DNA of 64,000 nt from Stichopus chloronotus. Lineage: Eukaryota > Echinodermata > Holothuroidea > Aspidochirotida > Stichopodidae. Below are positions 23,602 through 35,545 of the stretch, in pieces. Under the pieces are notes generated by a model, which was not told the origin of the DNA, ran no database searches, and saw only the letters and a list, made by a program, of their open reading frames with translations. The stretch spans positions 28,302,189 through 28,366,188 of the forward strand of contig CM037842.1 of the NCBI GenBank assembly GCA_021234535.1, given 5' to 3'. Position 1 is the first letter of the stretch. Every line of letters begins with the position of its first letter. The translations under genes were made by a program, and so were the position numbers.

Positions 23602-26195
23602 GTGAGTACATCAAACTTACACGGAGCATAGCTATTTAACATTTCCCTTCACGACATATTAAAGGAAGATGTCACCATTTTAAAGTACGAGTACGACATT
23701 TCTCTATGAATGAGTACTGTCCTATGTGTTCCTGGTATGGGGTTTGGTGAAAGAGATTTGAGATGAGTTTAAAGCCAGTAACTAAAGTAATTTAATTACT
23801 ATCAACAATGAAACTTTGCGATACTTTCCGATACTGAAAAAGAGTTCCCCAAAAGACCTCTTATTTGAAGGACTGTGTGGTAGAAAATAATATAAGACTG
23901 AGAAGTCTATTACCTTATGAATAAAATCATGCACTTACTTCACTTACGTTTATGCAGGAAAAATGAAGAGACGGAGACATATGAATGTAAAATATGCTAT
24001 AAACTATAAATGTTGTTGCAGAAAATTAAACGTAAGAAGTTAATTGGCATTGAAAATTGACATAAAATCATTTCCAGAGTCTCACCACTATTTTAATATA
24101 TCTTTTTCCTGATTTTAATGAAATTTCTCTTACTGTTTACACAAATTAAAAATAATATTTGTAATAATGTTGATACAAGTAATACGTGTGCTAGTGATAA
24201 TAATAATAATTATAATAATCCCAGCAAGTAATAATCATAGCAATATACTTACATATTCTCAAGTTTGGTGTTCATATCAACAGACAGGAAAATCCCACTA
24301 TAAATACAAATGGTGAATACCAGCAAATATGTTTGCTTGACTACACACAATAAAGTATACGAATGCAATTTCATTATGCTCACAGGTCCAATTTCATTAA
24401 TGTCACTGAAGTGTAACTTACTGCACAGAGAGAGAGGGAGGTGGAGAGAGAGAGAGACGTATGTAAATATCGATAATCAATTTTTTGTGGGTGAAAGGTA
24501 AAACAAATCTCGTCTGTTAATTAGATTCAATGAATGCAATGTTTAAAAGGTATTGAATGCATAATGCTGATGTATGTCAGCTTTTGATGGGAATATTTAT
24601 TGCCAAAACATGTACTGTATTGAATTTAAGTGCCCTTTGTTTTCTTTTAATACTCTTTATTTACATATATCACATCTTGTCAATGATTAATTTTCCTTCC
24701 TAAATATGAGTGTTTATCTCCAAGACTCTTTTACGAAATCAATCCTCTTAATTAAGCAGAATTGGAATTATAACTAAGCTAGTGCTGAACAGGGTTGACG
24801 ATGTTTCGTAGAACTAGTTAGTTCGTCAGAGATGTTCATTTAGTCTCATTTCATCTGCATGTGAGGAGATTATCGGTGACTTGTTTTGAAAATTATTTAA
24901 AATGCAATGCATTATATTACAAAATATGATATTTTGTTATTCTCAAGAGTTCTGCTCCTAAACTTACCATAAATGAAACCAGAAGTGGAATGGTGACCTA
25001 GGTTTGCCAGCGAAACTGTCATTATAAAACCTAATACACTTTCACAGCTTATACGACGATTTCCAAGTGGTGAATGACCCTCAAGAGCTATTTAGTAATG
25101 ATGCTTAAAGTGTAATGTTTGACTACAATTTGGTCCAAAATCCAAAAAGACTTAGAACCATGTATAACACCTATAGTGTAACAGTTGCTCGTGTAAATTT
25201 TTCGTTTAATCACTTCAAATTTCGCTTTGATACAAACTCTGTTTGGAAGATGTTAGTTTTTTCTTTTATAACTCACTTTATTCGGGACGAAATTTCTCAA
25301 GTGATTGCTTGCAAGTAAAAGAGAGAAACATTAAATAAGCTATTTCCAGACAAATCATATGTTCAAACTTTTTATTTATTGACAAATGTTTGTCCTACTT
25401 TTTCACTTCGTTTCAACTCTGTAAATTCTCTAACATTGATTTTCATTTCTCTTACAAAGATACACTTTTGTATGCAGGTCATCGTTCTTATTTTGAAGAA
25501 GTGTCTCAAGACATGAGGAAAGTGAATTGTTTATTAAATATTCAAGGTACAAACCAGGTGGTACAAATCCATCGGTTGTGACGTAGTACCGACAAATCTC
25601 GTTCGAGCATTGCTGTTGATATTGATTGCACACCGTGGGTTGCAATGCTCTTCTGATCCCGTTTTTGGTTATAGCACGGTGCCTTAGTTTTATGCAAACC
25701 TTCCTAAACCTACGTTTAAAAACTTTGTTCCGAGCGAGCTAATCTTTAATTGACTCAAATGATTTTGCTCTGAAAATAATATTGAACTGGAAACAACGAA
25801 TAAAGAACAGAAACACCATTGATCCAATTCACAGCTTATGGACAGTCGCTTTGGATCTTAAAGTATTTGCAGAATAAACGTTTCTGTCCATTTCAATAAC
25901 AGCTTGCATGGTTTCCCCTAGAAAGATATCTTATTAAATGTAGACCTTTATAGGGTTTCCATAATCGTCAAACTAAATATTTTTGCCTATCACGACCATG
26001 CCAGGAACACGAAGAGTACAAAAACCTAGAAAACAGTATTTGTCAGTTTCACGTCACGCCTATTCAGATAGGACTCTGCGTCAGGGGTCCCAGTAAAATG
26101 AGTACATTCTAGGAGATCTCGTAGGGCACTGTAAGCCGATCACAAACGAATAACGACCGTTTTGTTGCGGTCAATACGTTAATATACTCTTTTAG
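23602..26195. other. Gene-poor spacer
   Basis: Contains a GAGA run at 24428-24458 and a hammerhead-like motif at 24786-24838 (minus). A minus-strand frame at 25430-25645 has several Cys but no exon borders I trust. No gene called. Confidence 0.45.
24786..24838 (-). ncRNA. Solo hammerhead-like motif
   Basis: Minus strand: TGAACA (24838-24833), CTGACGA (24829-24823), a CTA/TAG hairpin, GAAAC (24807-24803), ATC, GTC (24799-24797), TGTTCA (24791-24786). The outer TGAACA/TGTTCA arms pair perfectly as stem I. GAAAC-ATC-GTC is the expected minimal stem III with a GUC cleavage site. Stem II is offset, with unpaired TCTAC before GAAAC, so it may be degenerate. No transposon ORF is adjacent. Confidence 0.42.
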
Positions 26196-26249
26196 AGAAA
26201 TGTGACATGAAACACTTAAATCCGTCTTGCTTACATTTAAAGTGTGGTG
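26196..26249 (+). pseudogene. Decayed copy of the Cys-rich exon
   Basis: Aligns with the 3' half of 12505-12635: AG acceptor, then K-C-D-M-K-H-L-N-P-S-C against R-C-I-K-H-C-N-R-S-C. Two of the cysteines are replaced and one is gained (K-C-G). The donor is destroyed: GGTG|GTAAGG has become GGTG|ATAGGG. The flank after it is still alignable (GGAATGAACAA against AGAATGAACAAG), which proves the duplication. Without the donor this exon cannot be spliced normally. Confidence 0.55.
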
Positions 26250-28373
26250 ATAGGGAGTAGAATGAACAAGATTTTGTGACGTATATGATTGCTTTTTAGC
26301 ATACTGAGATGTAACTTTATCAGGGCCTAGGCTAGAGATGATACTCAGACTTATTTATGACAATTATAATAGGGGAAGTTGTTTTTTCTTTGAGGTTTAG
26401 GGGTGCGGTAAAAGCGGTAGACTAAAACGAGAAGCAATACACTTATAACTCCTAGTCGGGGATACCAAGAGAAGAGTAAGCAACTCACTATTCGTGCGCA
26501 ACGCACACTTAGTCGAGACAAATTCATCAGCACCTCTACACAGGGATGAAAAATGATAAAAGACTGAGGCATGAGTGACGCCATTTGTCAGATGGAAGAT
26601 TGCACAAATGTGCCTACATATTTTCTGGGAATACCCTTAAGTAAAGACTTAGGTGGTTCAATAAAATCTTTCAAAAATCACCAGGGAACGAATGTCAACT
26701 TTTCACCTTCTTAAGAAAACATATACTAAGCAGGATGGTGCCTCTACTTAAAGGAATTCTCCACCAACAAAAAAACTTCACATAATATATGAGATCCTTT
26801 ACCGTTCTATCAGTTAAACGAAACTATTTTACTAGAGGAAGCTTACATAGATGTGAAATAATGCTTTAAAAGTTGGGCTTCAGCACGAGCTTAAAAATGT
26901 GTGACGTAAAACCGACAAAAACCATTTTCATTTTTTGCATTCTCAAAATCTCTTTCGTTCAGAGATTATGAAAACCCTATGAATGTCTACATTTAGTAAG
27001 ATACTTTCAGTAAGATACATTCTGTAAGATACTAACATACTAAGCTCATGAAACGAAAGGCGCTGTTATAATGATGGACATTTCTTATACTTTAAAACCC
27101 ACCCAAACCAAGCAAAGGTTAGCTGTGTAATTAGCTCAAAGGTATTTCTATCCTTATTCGTCGGTACCAGTTCAATATCATTCACAGACCAACGTCATTT
27201 AAGTCAACTAATCCTTAAACAATTAGGTAGCTCCGAACAATGCTTTCAAAGGTAGGTCTATGCCACGTTCTGGTGAAACAAGGTCGGTTATCACCAAATG
27301 AAAGATCAGACCAGTACTGTAACCCACAGCTTGAGCTAAAAATCAAGGGCAATGTTCAATCTAGATTTGTCTGTACACGTAACAACAGATTGACTTCTAG
27401 CAACAGGCTCGTACCTCGAATATTTAACTAAAATAATTCATTTTGCGAATTCTTTGAGATATTTCCTGAAAATGAGAACGATGACTTGTCTACAATAATG
27501 TTTGCATCTTTTCAAGAGACATAAGAAGCGATGGTGGAGAAGTCCTTAAAAATGTAACTGACGAGAGTTATAAATTAGTCGGTTGTAAGTTGATGGTCAC
27601 ACTCTAGTCAGTGGATTGGCTGGTGGATTAGTCTGTGTGGTCCCGACTAATCAACTAACTAGTTTGTGATCTCTGACTAATCCACAGACTAATCATATCC
27701 TAGTCAATCAAATTAGCCAGTACAGGCACCACCCTAACTAGTTTATTTTCTATTTACATTTCGGAGTTGTTTTTTGTGTGTGTCATAAAATTTATCAAAT
27801 TTATATTTAAGTCAGGTCTTCTTCATCCTTTTAAGTGACTACTCCGGGAAAAGAAAGAAATAAAAGCTTCTAGTATATCGATAAAGTAGTTGCTCGAGGC
27901 TTTGATAACAAATAAATTGAAAACCTGCTGATAAACACTTTATTAGTGTTTGTATAGACAGGAATATAATTTTTAGGTTGTTAATCTTTAGTTTTCTTTT
28001 GTTTTTTCTCTTCAGATATTTTGTTCATAAGTTTTTAATTTCTTTTTTTTTTTTAAACAGTTTTAGTCGTCTTTGTCTGTTAGGGGTAATTGCCACCACA
28101 AACGTTTCCAAACTCCCTGTAATTACTCGTTGGTTTTATTAAATAACAAACGGAATAATTTCACAATATTCCAGATGCTGAACGTTTACAATAAAAGAGT
28201 GAAGTAAAGTAATATTTGATGGCTTGTGAAATTGAAGTTTAACCTCCGTTATCAGTTAATGCGTATAAGTCATTTAACTTTAAAGTATTTTAGAATTCTT
28301 TTCTTCAGTTTGGTTGGACAGATATCAATATGCTAAATCGTGGGATACAACTCATTTTGTCTCCCATCTTCAG
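26250..28373 (+). other. Duplicated spacer
   Basis: Corresponds to 12636-13965. Contains a patch at 27590-27725 with repeated GACTAATC/GATTAGTC in both directions that can fold. No gene seen. Confidence 0.5.
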
Positions 28374-28433
28374 ACGATTCAGTTGTAAAGACACGATCGC
28401 TGTCGTTGAAAGTGTTTGGTGCATCATACAAAG
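28374..28433 (+). CDS. Candidate 60-base linker exon
   Basis: Bordered by CATCTTCAG and GTTAGTG. Phase 1-1, 19 whole codons, no stop, ending G-A-S-Y-K. It is the copy of 13966-14016; a length difference of exactly nine bases preserves frame and both splice sites are kept. Confidence 0.45.
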
Positions 28434-30051
28434 GTTAGTGCATTAGCTCAAATGTTACTGTAATTTCAAAGGTGCCTCTACTGTTCTTGCGCTGATTTAG
28501 AACACGTCTAATGTGTTTCTTTAATTTAGTTTTGATCGATAAGCCATCCGTATATGTAGTCAAAATGTGAAAACATTCGTGATATTGTCTAGCCTCGCAT
28601 CAACTTTGAAATCAGTAAAAAGGGACAAGAGAAGGGAGGAATTCTCCCTTTACGATAATTACTTGAAACTGACGATTCAAGAGGAAACAATTCCTTTATT
28701 TGTCCCAACACAACATGAAGAGAAAATATTTGTGACCATTTTTTAACCATTTAATTAGACCAATAACACGACAGCGATATTGTCACTTCGTTAAACGGTC
28801 ATGCAAAAATTGAGTTACTGAAACTGCGTCATTTTCAGTTTTATAGTTTGAGTAAACATGTCATTCTTGAGCATAAACTATCTCTTTGTCTCTCCATGAG
28901 AAACTGACGTCTTGAAAAGAAGTCTAAGGTCCTGCCTTATATATCATCCTCCGCATAATACTTTCTTTTTAGCAATATTTTTTTTTTATAAAAGCAAGCA
29001 CACTTTTTCATTTTAAGCTTTGAACAATATATGAGTTTTACTTTCAAATATGTCCATCTATTCGTTACTTTTGTTTTCTATCTTGGAGTGACTGTTTTAA
29101 TGATGGATTTTCAGACCTATTTTAAGAAAAGGGAACATCATGTTTCTCGAAACCATTGAAGAGGAATGTCGGTGGGCCACAAGGCGCTCCTTTACTAATT
29201 TTTCCACTTCTCTCCCATTTACCAACATAAACAGCAACTTTTCAAGCCACAATTAATATGACCCAATCGGCACAGATATACTTCAGTGAGGAAAAGATAA
29301 CATAGTACAAAGAAGGCTTTATGGGATATAACAATACACTTTATTGATCATTCAAAGAGGAAAGTAAAATCAAACAGAGGATGTATTGGATATCGAAACT
29401 TGTAATATTGTAATAGGCTACAATTAATCGAGTTACAAATGTCGTTCAGTGTCATTTCCGAAAATAATTTGAGCTCGAGGCGCCCGCGGATAGCTCCTCA
29501 AGGTAGTATTACTAAAGGGGGTATTGTCAAGTGTTCCCTGGCATTTGCGTTATTCTCTAACTGTTTGTCACCTCTTTACTGAGCGACATCGGTTGCCCAT
29601 GTATCTTAACATCTTCTTTCATTTGACTCAGTTCGAATTATATGTTAATCTTAACCAAGGGTGGCCATCTGATAGCCCCGGGGAGGCATTATGCCGACTC
29701 CACCCCCTTCCTTTTGACAGAAAGAAAATGTAAAGAGAAAACGAAATTGAGTAAAGAGAATATATTGTCAGTTAAACACCAAAGCGTGTGATAACTAACA
29801 TCCTGTGGTTAAACTCTGCATTCATTATCTCGCTACAAATACCGATGGTAAAGAGTTTACAGTCTGTTGGGCATTCGGCTTGCCATAGACAGTTTTGCAT
29901 ACGTACTATATTATTGGTCTTGAATAGTGAGCTGGTGTAAAAGAGGAGGGTAGAAAAATAGAGAAATGGGCTTGCAACCTTGCCGACTGCCACGAATTCC
30001 AAAATACGGAATATATACCATTGACTGTCTGTCTATTTTTTTCTATTCCAG
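28434..30051 (+). other. Spacer before gene C
   Basis: Counterpart of 14017-16519. Likely holds promoter and 5' UTR exon of gene C; neither can be located. No coding signal. Confidence 0.45.
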
Positions 30052-30118
30052 ACGCCGAACATGAAAGTTGTGTCAATCTGCGTTTGTTTGCTTTTCCTTT
30101 ATAGCTGTTTGGCTCAGA
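30052..30118 (+). CDS. Gene C exon 1: signal peptide
   Basis: The acceptor TTCTATTCCAG, nine UTR bases, then ATG at 30061 and 19 codons of signal peptide (Lys2, hydrophobic core, S-C-L-A before Gln). It ends in phase 1 at GTAAGT. Same length and phase as gene A exon 1. The intact signal sequence indicates that gene C, though shortened, may still be a functional secreted product. Confidence 0.82.
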
Positions 30119-30366
30119 GTAAGTTAAGCAAAATATTGTTCTCACTTTTTTTTTCCAATTTACGAGAAAAAGTGAAAGTATTAGCAAAAGTAACCGAAAC
30201 AGTTTCATTATAATTAAAACAATTAGACCAAAAGACACAAATAAAACATTTTCATTTTTCTTAATTCCGAGAGAGTGAATTGAAATTTCATTTTTAAGTT
30301 TGACCAATGACCTTCTGCAGTAACACATTGACCGATCTTAACACTTTGTCCGTAATCATTCTCTTC

Positions 30367-30983
30367 TACACTCACAAAACGTAACGGTAAAATAAGAACT
30401 CCATAACTTTTAGATAAAATTTTACACACAGTTAATGTAAGTCTTACATTATGTATATAACAATTTTACTACAATGTATGTAGAATTTACATATACTGCT
30501 TACATTAATAATATATATTTATTAATTATATATATTTATATGTACATTATATATTTATATTACATTTATATAATATAATTTATATATATATTTGTAATAC
30601 ATTATATACTTGTATTACATTTATATTATATTTATATTACATATATATTTATATATACATTAATTATATATATTTATATCATTACTTATACTGCTTACAT
30701 TAATTATATGTAAAATTTTATGTAAGTCTTACATTATGTATATAACAATTTTACTAAAATTTAGTAAAATTCACCAAAATTATGTAAAATTTACATATAC
30801 TGTTTACATTAATTATATGTAAAATTATATGTAAAATATTATGTAAAGTTTTATGTAGTTCTTATTTTACATAATTTAGCTAAATAATTCTGTGAGTGTA
30901 ATGTAAAACTTACATTAACTGTGTGTACAATTTTACCTAAAAGTTATGGAGTTCTTATTTTACCGTTACGTTTTGTGAGTGTA
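30367..30983. mobile_element. MITE with ~75-bp terminal inverted repeats
   Basis: The left end begins TACACTCACAAAACG and the right end is its reverse complement. The arms match over about 75 bases with two differences. The centre is strongly AT-rich and contains a direct duplication: GTAAGTCTTACATTATG at about 30441 and 30723, and TTACATATACTG at about 30486 and 30790. If TA is the duplicated target, the inverted ends start CACTCACAAAA, suggesting a Tc1/mariner-type or similar non-autonomous element. No transposase. The paired open frames ending or starting at the two tips (30223-30429 minus and 30921-31166 plus) are only the two copies of the inverted repeat. Confidence 0.9.
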
Positions 30984-31599
30984 CATGCATGTATTACAAT
31001 CAATCAAGAGTTTGAACACTCAGCGCCTTCCATTATACACAGTATACAAGTACACGTAGCTAGGCGCAGCACACTTGAATGTGTAAGTAACGCGAAAGTG
31101 TGTGAATGCACAAGTCACTTGGGCGTCATACATATTCCCATGCAGATCGCGTGTGCGTCAAAGTAATCATTTCATTTCCTTTATTATTTCATATCAGCCC
31201 GCCGCCATTCTGGACGTTTTGTGTAGTTCTGAGAAACACGCGTCACTTGCATAACTCAATTTCTTTTCACGCCAAAACGTACTAGTAAAGCACTGAAATA
31301 GTAAAACATACTGAGTAAGGGTATTACCAAAAGAATGGAAAATGAAATTGTTATTAGGTATAATCGCTCAGCTTGAACATGGTTGCATAGGTTGAAATAT
31401 TAATTCACATTGTATGGAAAAATAAAAATCTAATATGTTGCACATTGAACTAACAGAACCCAAAGTACCCGATACCCTATTGACCTATGACGTCACCGAT
31501 CGAATAAACACTACATATCATAATCAGGTACCTAACGGCAAAGTTTGAAGTTCATTAGACTTACTGTCTGGAAGGAAACTTACTTTTAAAGCATTTTGC

Positions 31600-32290
31600 T
31601 CATTAAAAATTTTTGACCTTTGATCTTAAATGTTGACGGGGGCACAACTTCAGAACATAGGTCACTAACTTTGACCTTTATATGCTTTACGGTCTATGAG
31701 ATGTTGCGGACGCACGACTTTCTGTGTTAAATTTGACCTTTGACCCATGAACTTGTCCTCTGACCCCAAAACACTTACAAACATTAGTTTTAGATAAAAT
31801 CTTGTACACCGGTCATATATTTGAAGGTCCCATGTAAATAGACATTTTGGTGTAAGAAATACCGCTAAAATATGATTCTCACTAATATGACCTTTGAACT
31901 CTGACCTTTGACCTCTGATTTTAAATTTTGACAGGAGACACAACTTCAGACTATGAGTCACCTATCTATCAACTTTGACCCTGATTGTTTTGCGCCCCAC
32001 GAAGAGTTACGGAAGCAAACTCTTTGATGTCAAATTGGATCTCCGACCCTTAACTTCACCCTTGACCTCAAAACACTTAAATCAATACTTTCCATGAAAT
32101 CTTGTAAAAGAGGCATCTATATGAAGGTCCTAATGTAAGTAGCCATTTTGTGTTAAGACGTACAGCAAATTTCAGATTTATACTTATTTGACCTCTGATC
32201 GTTGCTTTTGATGGGAGAAACAACTTTAGACGATGGATCACCTATTTACCAACATTGACTCTCGTTGGCTTTGCTGGTTAGGAGTTGCAT
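31600..32290. repeat. ~300-bp tandem repeat rich in TTTGACCTTTGACC
   Basis: Slightly over two units with period close to 300 (CTTGTA...ATGAAGGTCC at 31801 and 32101). TGACCT/TGACCTCTGACC motifs recur. A related single copy lies at 57870-58110. This looks like a dispersed genomic repeat family. The minus frame 31665-31961 comes from this repeat. Confidence 0.8.
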
Positions 32291-32319
32291 CTGCAAACTT
32301 TTGAAATTGAAATTTTTAT

Positions 32320-32375
32320 TTAATACACACACCCACAGACAGACACACGCACGCACACCGACACACTTACCCATC
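32320..32375. repeat. CA-rich microsatellite
   Basis: ACACACACCCACAGACAGACACACGC-type tract at the end of the GACC repeat; a similar arrangement closes many dispersed repeats. Confidence 0.75.
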
Positions 32376-32788
32376 TTCACACATTTTGACCTACCCTAAT
32401 GGGGGGTTTCAGGTCACCTGAAGTATCATATGAGGTTAGACTCCCATGTCTCATATAGCAACCATACATAATGTTACCATGGCAACTGTTGCTATGGCAA
32501 CTGAGAGAGACATAATACATGCATTCTAGCATCCCAAAGCAACTACAATCTCATCCCGCACATTACATGTATTGTGATGAGATAATACTAATTTTCCTTA
32601 TAATGCCTCAGACTCCTAGAGTAGGAGTAATAACTGAAGAATAAATTTGATGTCGGTCTGGATTGAGAAAAAAAAATCGAAGAATGAATAAGACGTTCAT
32701 TGAAAGTTAAGTAAAACTTAATGCTAACGTTGAGAGTTAAGTTTCTTTTGTAATAGTTTAGGGTGAGTCTATTTTTTGTTGTTATTAG

Positions 32789-33055
32789 ATGCCGGATGGA
32801 CGGATGATTTTAAAGCATGTATCAGAGGCCATAATAACGTGTCTAGTGAAGCTACATCTCTTGAAGACTGTAAACAACAATGCGAAAATCAAGCAAACTT
32901 TACATGTTTGTCCATTGAATACAATGAACGCCCTGACACCGGATTTTGCTATCAGAGTACGTGGAATATGGAGATAGCGAGAGATCACTATGAATTTAGT
33001 ATACCATGTCACGAGGATCCAGAGGGTTGGCGTTACGCTCAGCGTAGTGTCTGAG
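32789..33055 (+). CDS. Gene C exon 2: PAN-like domain ending in a new stop
   Basis: Phase 1 start after GTTATTAG. Residues N-A-G-W-T-D-D lead into six cysteines (ACI, DC, QC, TC, FC, PC), then G-W-R-Y-A-Q-R. The exon is four codons longer than gene A exon 2, with the extra residues around R-P-D-T. In the last full codon before the donor, where A and B have ATA, gene C has TGA (33052-33054), followed by one G and GTAACT. The reading frame therefore ends inside exon 2, giving a 107-residue precursor with a single PAN domain. The donor itself is still usable, so the stop would come before the last junction if splicing continued. Domain cysteines are all intact, which argues that the short product could still fold. 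Confidence 0.8.
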
Positions 33056-33242
33056 GTAACTGGGACTCTTTTGCAGTTGTAATATGTCTTGACGTCATAA
33101 GTAACTTGAAAGAGTATGAATCTTTATGTGACATGTATGTGAAAGTAACTAGGTAGTGTATTCACTATAGTGCTGATTTATTTTGACATTCTTGATACCG
33201 TTCTTGCTATGTTTGTTTATATTATGACAACTATCCTACCAT

Positions 33243-33248
33243 AATAAA
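33243..33248 (+). terminator. Candidate intronic poly(A) signal
   Basis: AATAAA about 190 bases after the gene C stop. The same AATAAA sits at the matching place in genes A (about 17554) and B (about 2759). In gene C it would provide a ready 3' end for an unspliced transcript. Confidence 0.4.
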
Positions 33249-34149
33249 TGAGTATGTATGCGCTAAACATGCGAGATAAAAAGGCTCATATGGGCCAAAG
33301 AGCTTTTACAATAGCTAGTGTGAGGTTAGCATTGAATATCATGCTAAGCAAATTTACATATGGTGATTACTTTGGAGTTCCAGCTTTCATTGTTTGAAGA
33401 AACGCCCTGAAACGACAATGAAACAGTGTACTTTTATGGCGTAAGAAGTAACAGTTATCAGGTATGAATATTCACGAAATATTGTTCAAGGTTATGAATT
33501 AATATAGGAAAGGTATGATGGAAATTTTTCAGGGCCTTAAACGTTTAGTCGTTGGTGATGAAATCTGTTATTTGCGATTATGTTTCCTACCTACATGTCT
33601 ACCTGCCTACATGCATGCGTGCATACATATTTTACATATTATACAGCAGAGTTATTGCGGATTCATTTATCGATCGGAAATTCCATATGATCAGTGCGCT
33701 GAAACTGCTAGAAAAATTCAGACCATCAAAATACAATTTACCAAAGAGATAAAACTGGAGATGTTTGTTCTTAAATCTGCATGGACCAACGATGGAAAAA
33801 TCGTAGCGCTAGTAACTGTGGATGGAGGAGATTGCACTCAGAGAATTTTGGAATTGAGTGACTTTGACAGTTTGACACTTTTAACCTTACATGGCTTCCT
33901 GATCCAAAGTTCCTTCTCAAAAGAAACTTTCTTTTCCAGTTCATCAGCCATTAATTCCTGCAATTGTATTTTGAGTTTCAAGTAATAAACGTTCTTTAGC
34001 CTACCTCGTTTAATTGTTCTGTACCAAAGGTATTTATACTTTTTCCTACTCTTCGACCGTTAAAGCTAATTCTCTAAGACCCTGTTTCTCTTCTCTTCCT
34101 TTTCTTTCTTCCAATCTTTTTTGTATTGCTATCCTTATCCTTCATGAAG
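33249..34149 (+). other. Gene C intron 2, left part
   Basis: Up to about 33500 it follows the gene A intron. An open frame at 33515-33985 has no recognised domain. No exon borders seen. Confidence 0.45.
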
Positions 34150-34534
34150 TCTTCATCAGAACATTTTTTACACCACCATTTAACGATGTTACAAATACTG
34201 AATTGGAAAATTTGTTAGGGGCTGCCAGTATGTATGTCACCCAAACTAGGTCTTTCCGAAGGTTCCTCGATAATACCACTAACCAATGTTTTAACTCGAA
34301 TCTGAACTCAATGACGCTTTATCTAATACAAATGTTCAATTCTCTGTATTTCATCTTAATATTAGAAGTCTACCTAAGAACCATTTACAACTTGTGGCCC
34401 ATCTTGAGAATATTAATGTTAAGTTCGATGCCATTCTAGTATCGGAAATTGGGCGCAACAATGTAGAGCATTTACAAAATATCTTCACCGGGTATAACTT
34501 TGATTATGTTCCTTCTCCTTCCAAATTTTTATAG
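34150..34534 (+). mobile_element. LINE endonuclease 5' fragment
   Basis: From 34331 the frame reads V-F-H-L-N-I-R-S-L-P-K-N, then A-H-L-E-N, F-D-A-I-L-V-S-E-I-G, ending in TAG at 34532. This is the characteristic N-terminal block of AP endonucleases of CR1/I-type non-LTR elements (H-x-N-I-R-S-L, then S/T-E with the catalytic Glu). The part just upstream (about 34150-34330) is open in another frame, so at least one shift lies in between. Truncated after about 68 codons. Confidence 0.72.
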
Positions 34535-35272
34535 AACTTTCGTTAGGAAAGTGTCATGTCAAAACACAAGTCACCTCTTCAAACTTAAGTTGTTCCTGCT
34601 AAGATTAAGTCTGCAAACATTAACTATATTTAATCGTCAAATCAGAAATCTGAAAAAAACCAACAAGTAGTAGCTTTGATAATATTAATGAATACTTTAT
34701 TCAGTAAAAAGGATATGGAGTTGAATAAACTTTTCCTTAAGATAAATAGATGAGTCGTCTGCAAAGAGTAAAAGTTTTAACCAGATGAATAAATTACAGC
34801 ATGTATTGATGTATCGCAGTGGTTCTCAAACCCCTTTGTTTTTGTTAATAAGAACTACCTTCTACCATCTCAAAGTGGTCTTATTCCCCTACAGCTAATC
34901 GTTAGATTTCTCACTATCCCATGTTGGGTTAACGTAGGATAATAAATAGGTGAGTTGTGCACATTATATCAACTTTGGAGCTACACATGACAGTTTACGG
35001 TTAGCAAGGTGCATAAATTAGGAGATAATAACTATTTATAATCATCACTGTATATGAAATATGGCGAGGCTAAAAATATTGAAACCATTACCAAACACAT
35101 TGTGGAGTTATGACAGGTGTTACGTAAACATCGCTGTTGTGAATATATAATTACACTTTGAATATTACAGTGACTTTCTTATTTATACCAGTGTCATACA
35201 GGTAACACTAAATTTCTAGTACACTATAAACACAGACATACTCACATTATTGTTTGCATTTTTGTGTATCAG
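34535..35272 (+). other. Gene C intron 2, right part
   Basis: No gene. Ends in TTGTGTATCAG, an intact acceptor homologous to those of genes A and B. Confidence 0.55.
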
Positions 35273-35545
35273 CTTATAAATTCCTGGGCTGAGCCGGTTT
35301 TAGGATGCATGAAGGACAGCAACAAGTGGGTCGAAAATGCAACAACCTCAAATGACTGTTAAACAAAATGCGTGTACATGATTTATTTTTATTTCCACAT
35401 ACTATCAGACGGAACTTTTAACCTATTCTCAACACAATCCCACTGGCCACTGATTTCGTGCAACCTTGTTCCATAGACGAGTGATGCTAGGAGGCTATGC
35501 AGACTAGGACAACGTCGGACACTGGAGAGACATGGTGGATCACGT
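35273..35545 (+). pseudogene. Relic of gene C exon 3
   Basis: Aligns by base with gene A/B exon 3: CTTAT start, W-A-E-P, L-G-C-M, then A-T-T-S-N-D-C, and later a block like I-R/P-L-A-T-D-F-V-Q-P-C. It has early stops, for instance TAA right after the second conserved Cys, several indels, and lost cysteines. Similarity ends at about 35545; the second PAN module of the exon is gone. The decay is what is expected after the upstream stop in exon 2 released this exon from selection. Confidence 0.75.

Larger units (their letters stand above)
30119..32788 (+). other. Gene C intron 1
   Basis: 2.67 kb against 0.55 kb in gene A. Growth is explained by a MITE (30367-30983), a 300-bp tandem repeat (about 31600-32290) and a CA-rich tract (about 32320-32375). 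Confidence 0.7.

Noticed and set aside
25430..25645. Minus-strand frame with several cysteines
   Set aside because: No convincing donor or acceptor, no family resemblance and no second copy.
30223..31166. Two frames starting with nearly the same 20 residues on opposite strands
   Set aside because: They are the two arms of the MITE terminal inverted repeat.
33515..33985. 156-codon plus frame in gene C intron 2
   Set aside because: No domain, no exon borders, no copy in the sister introns.
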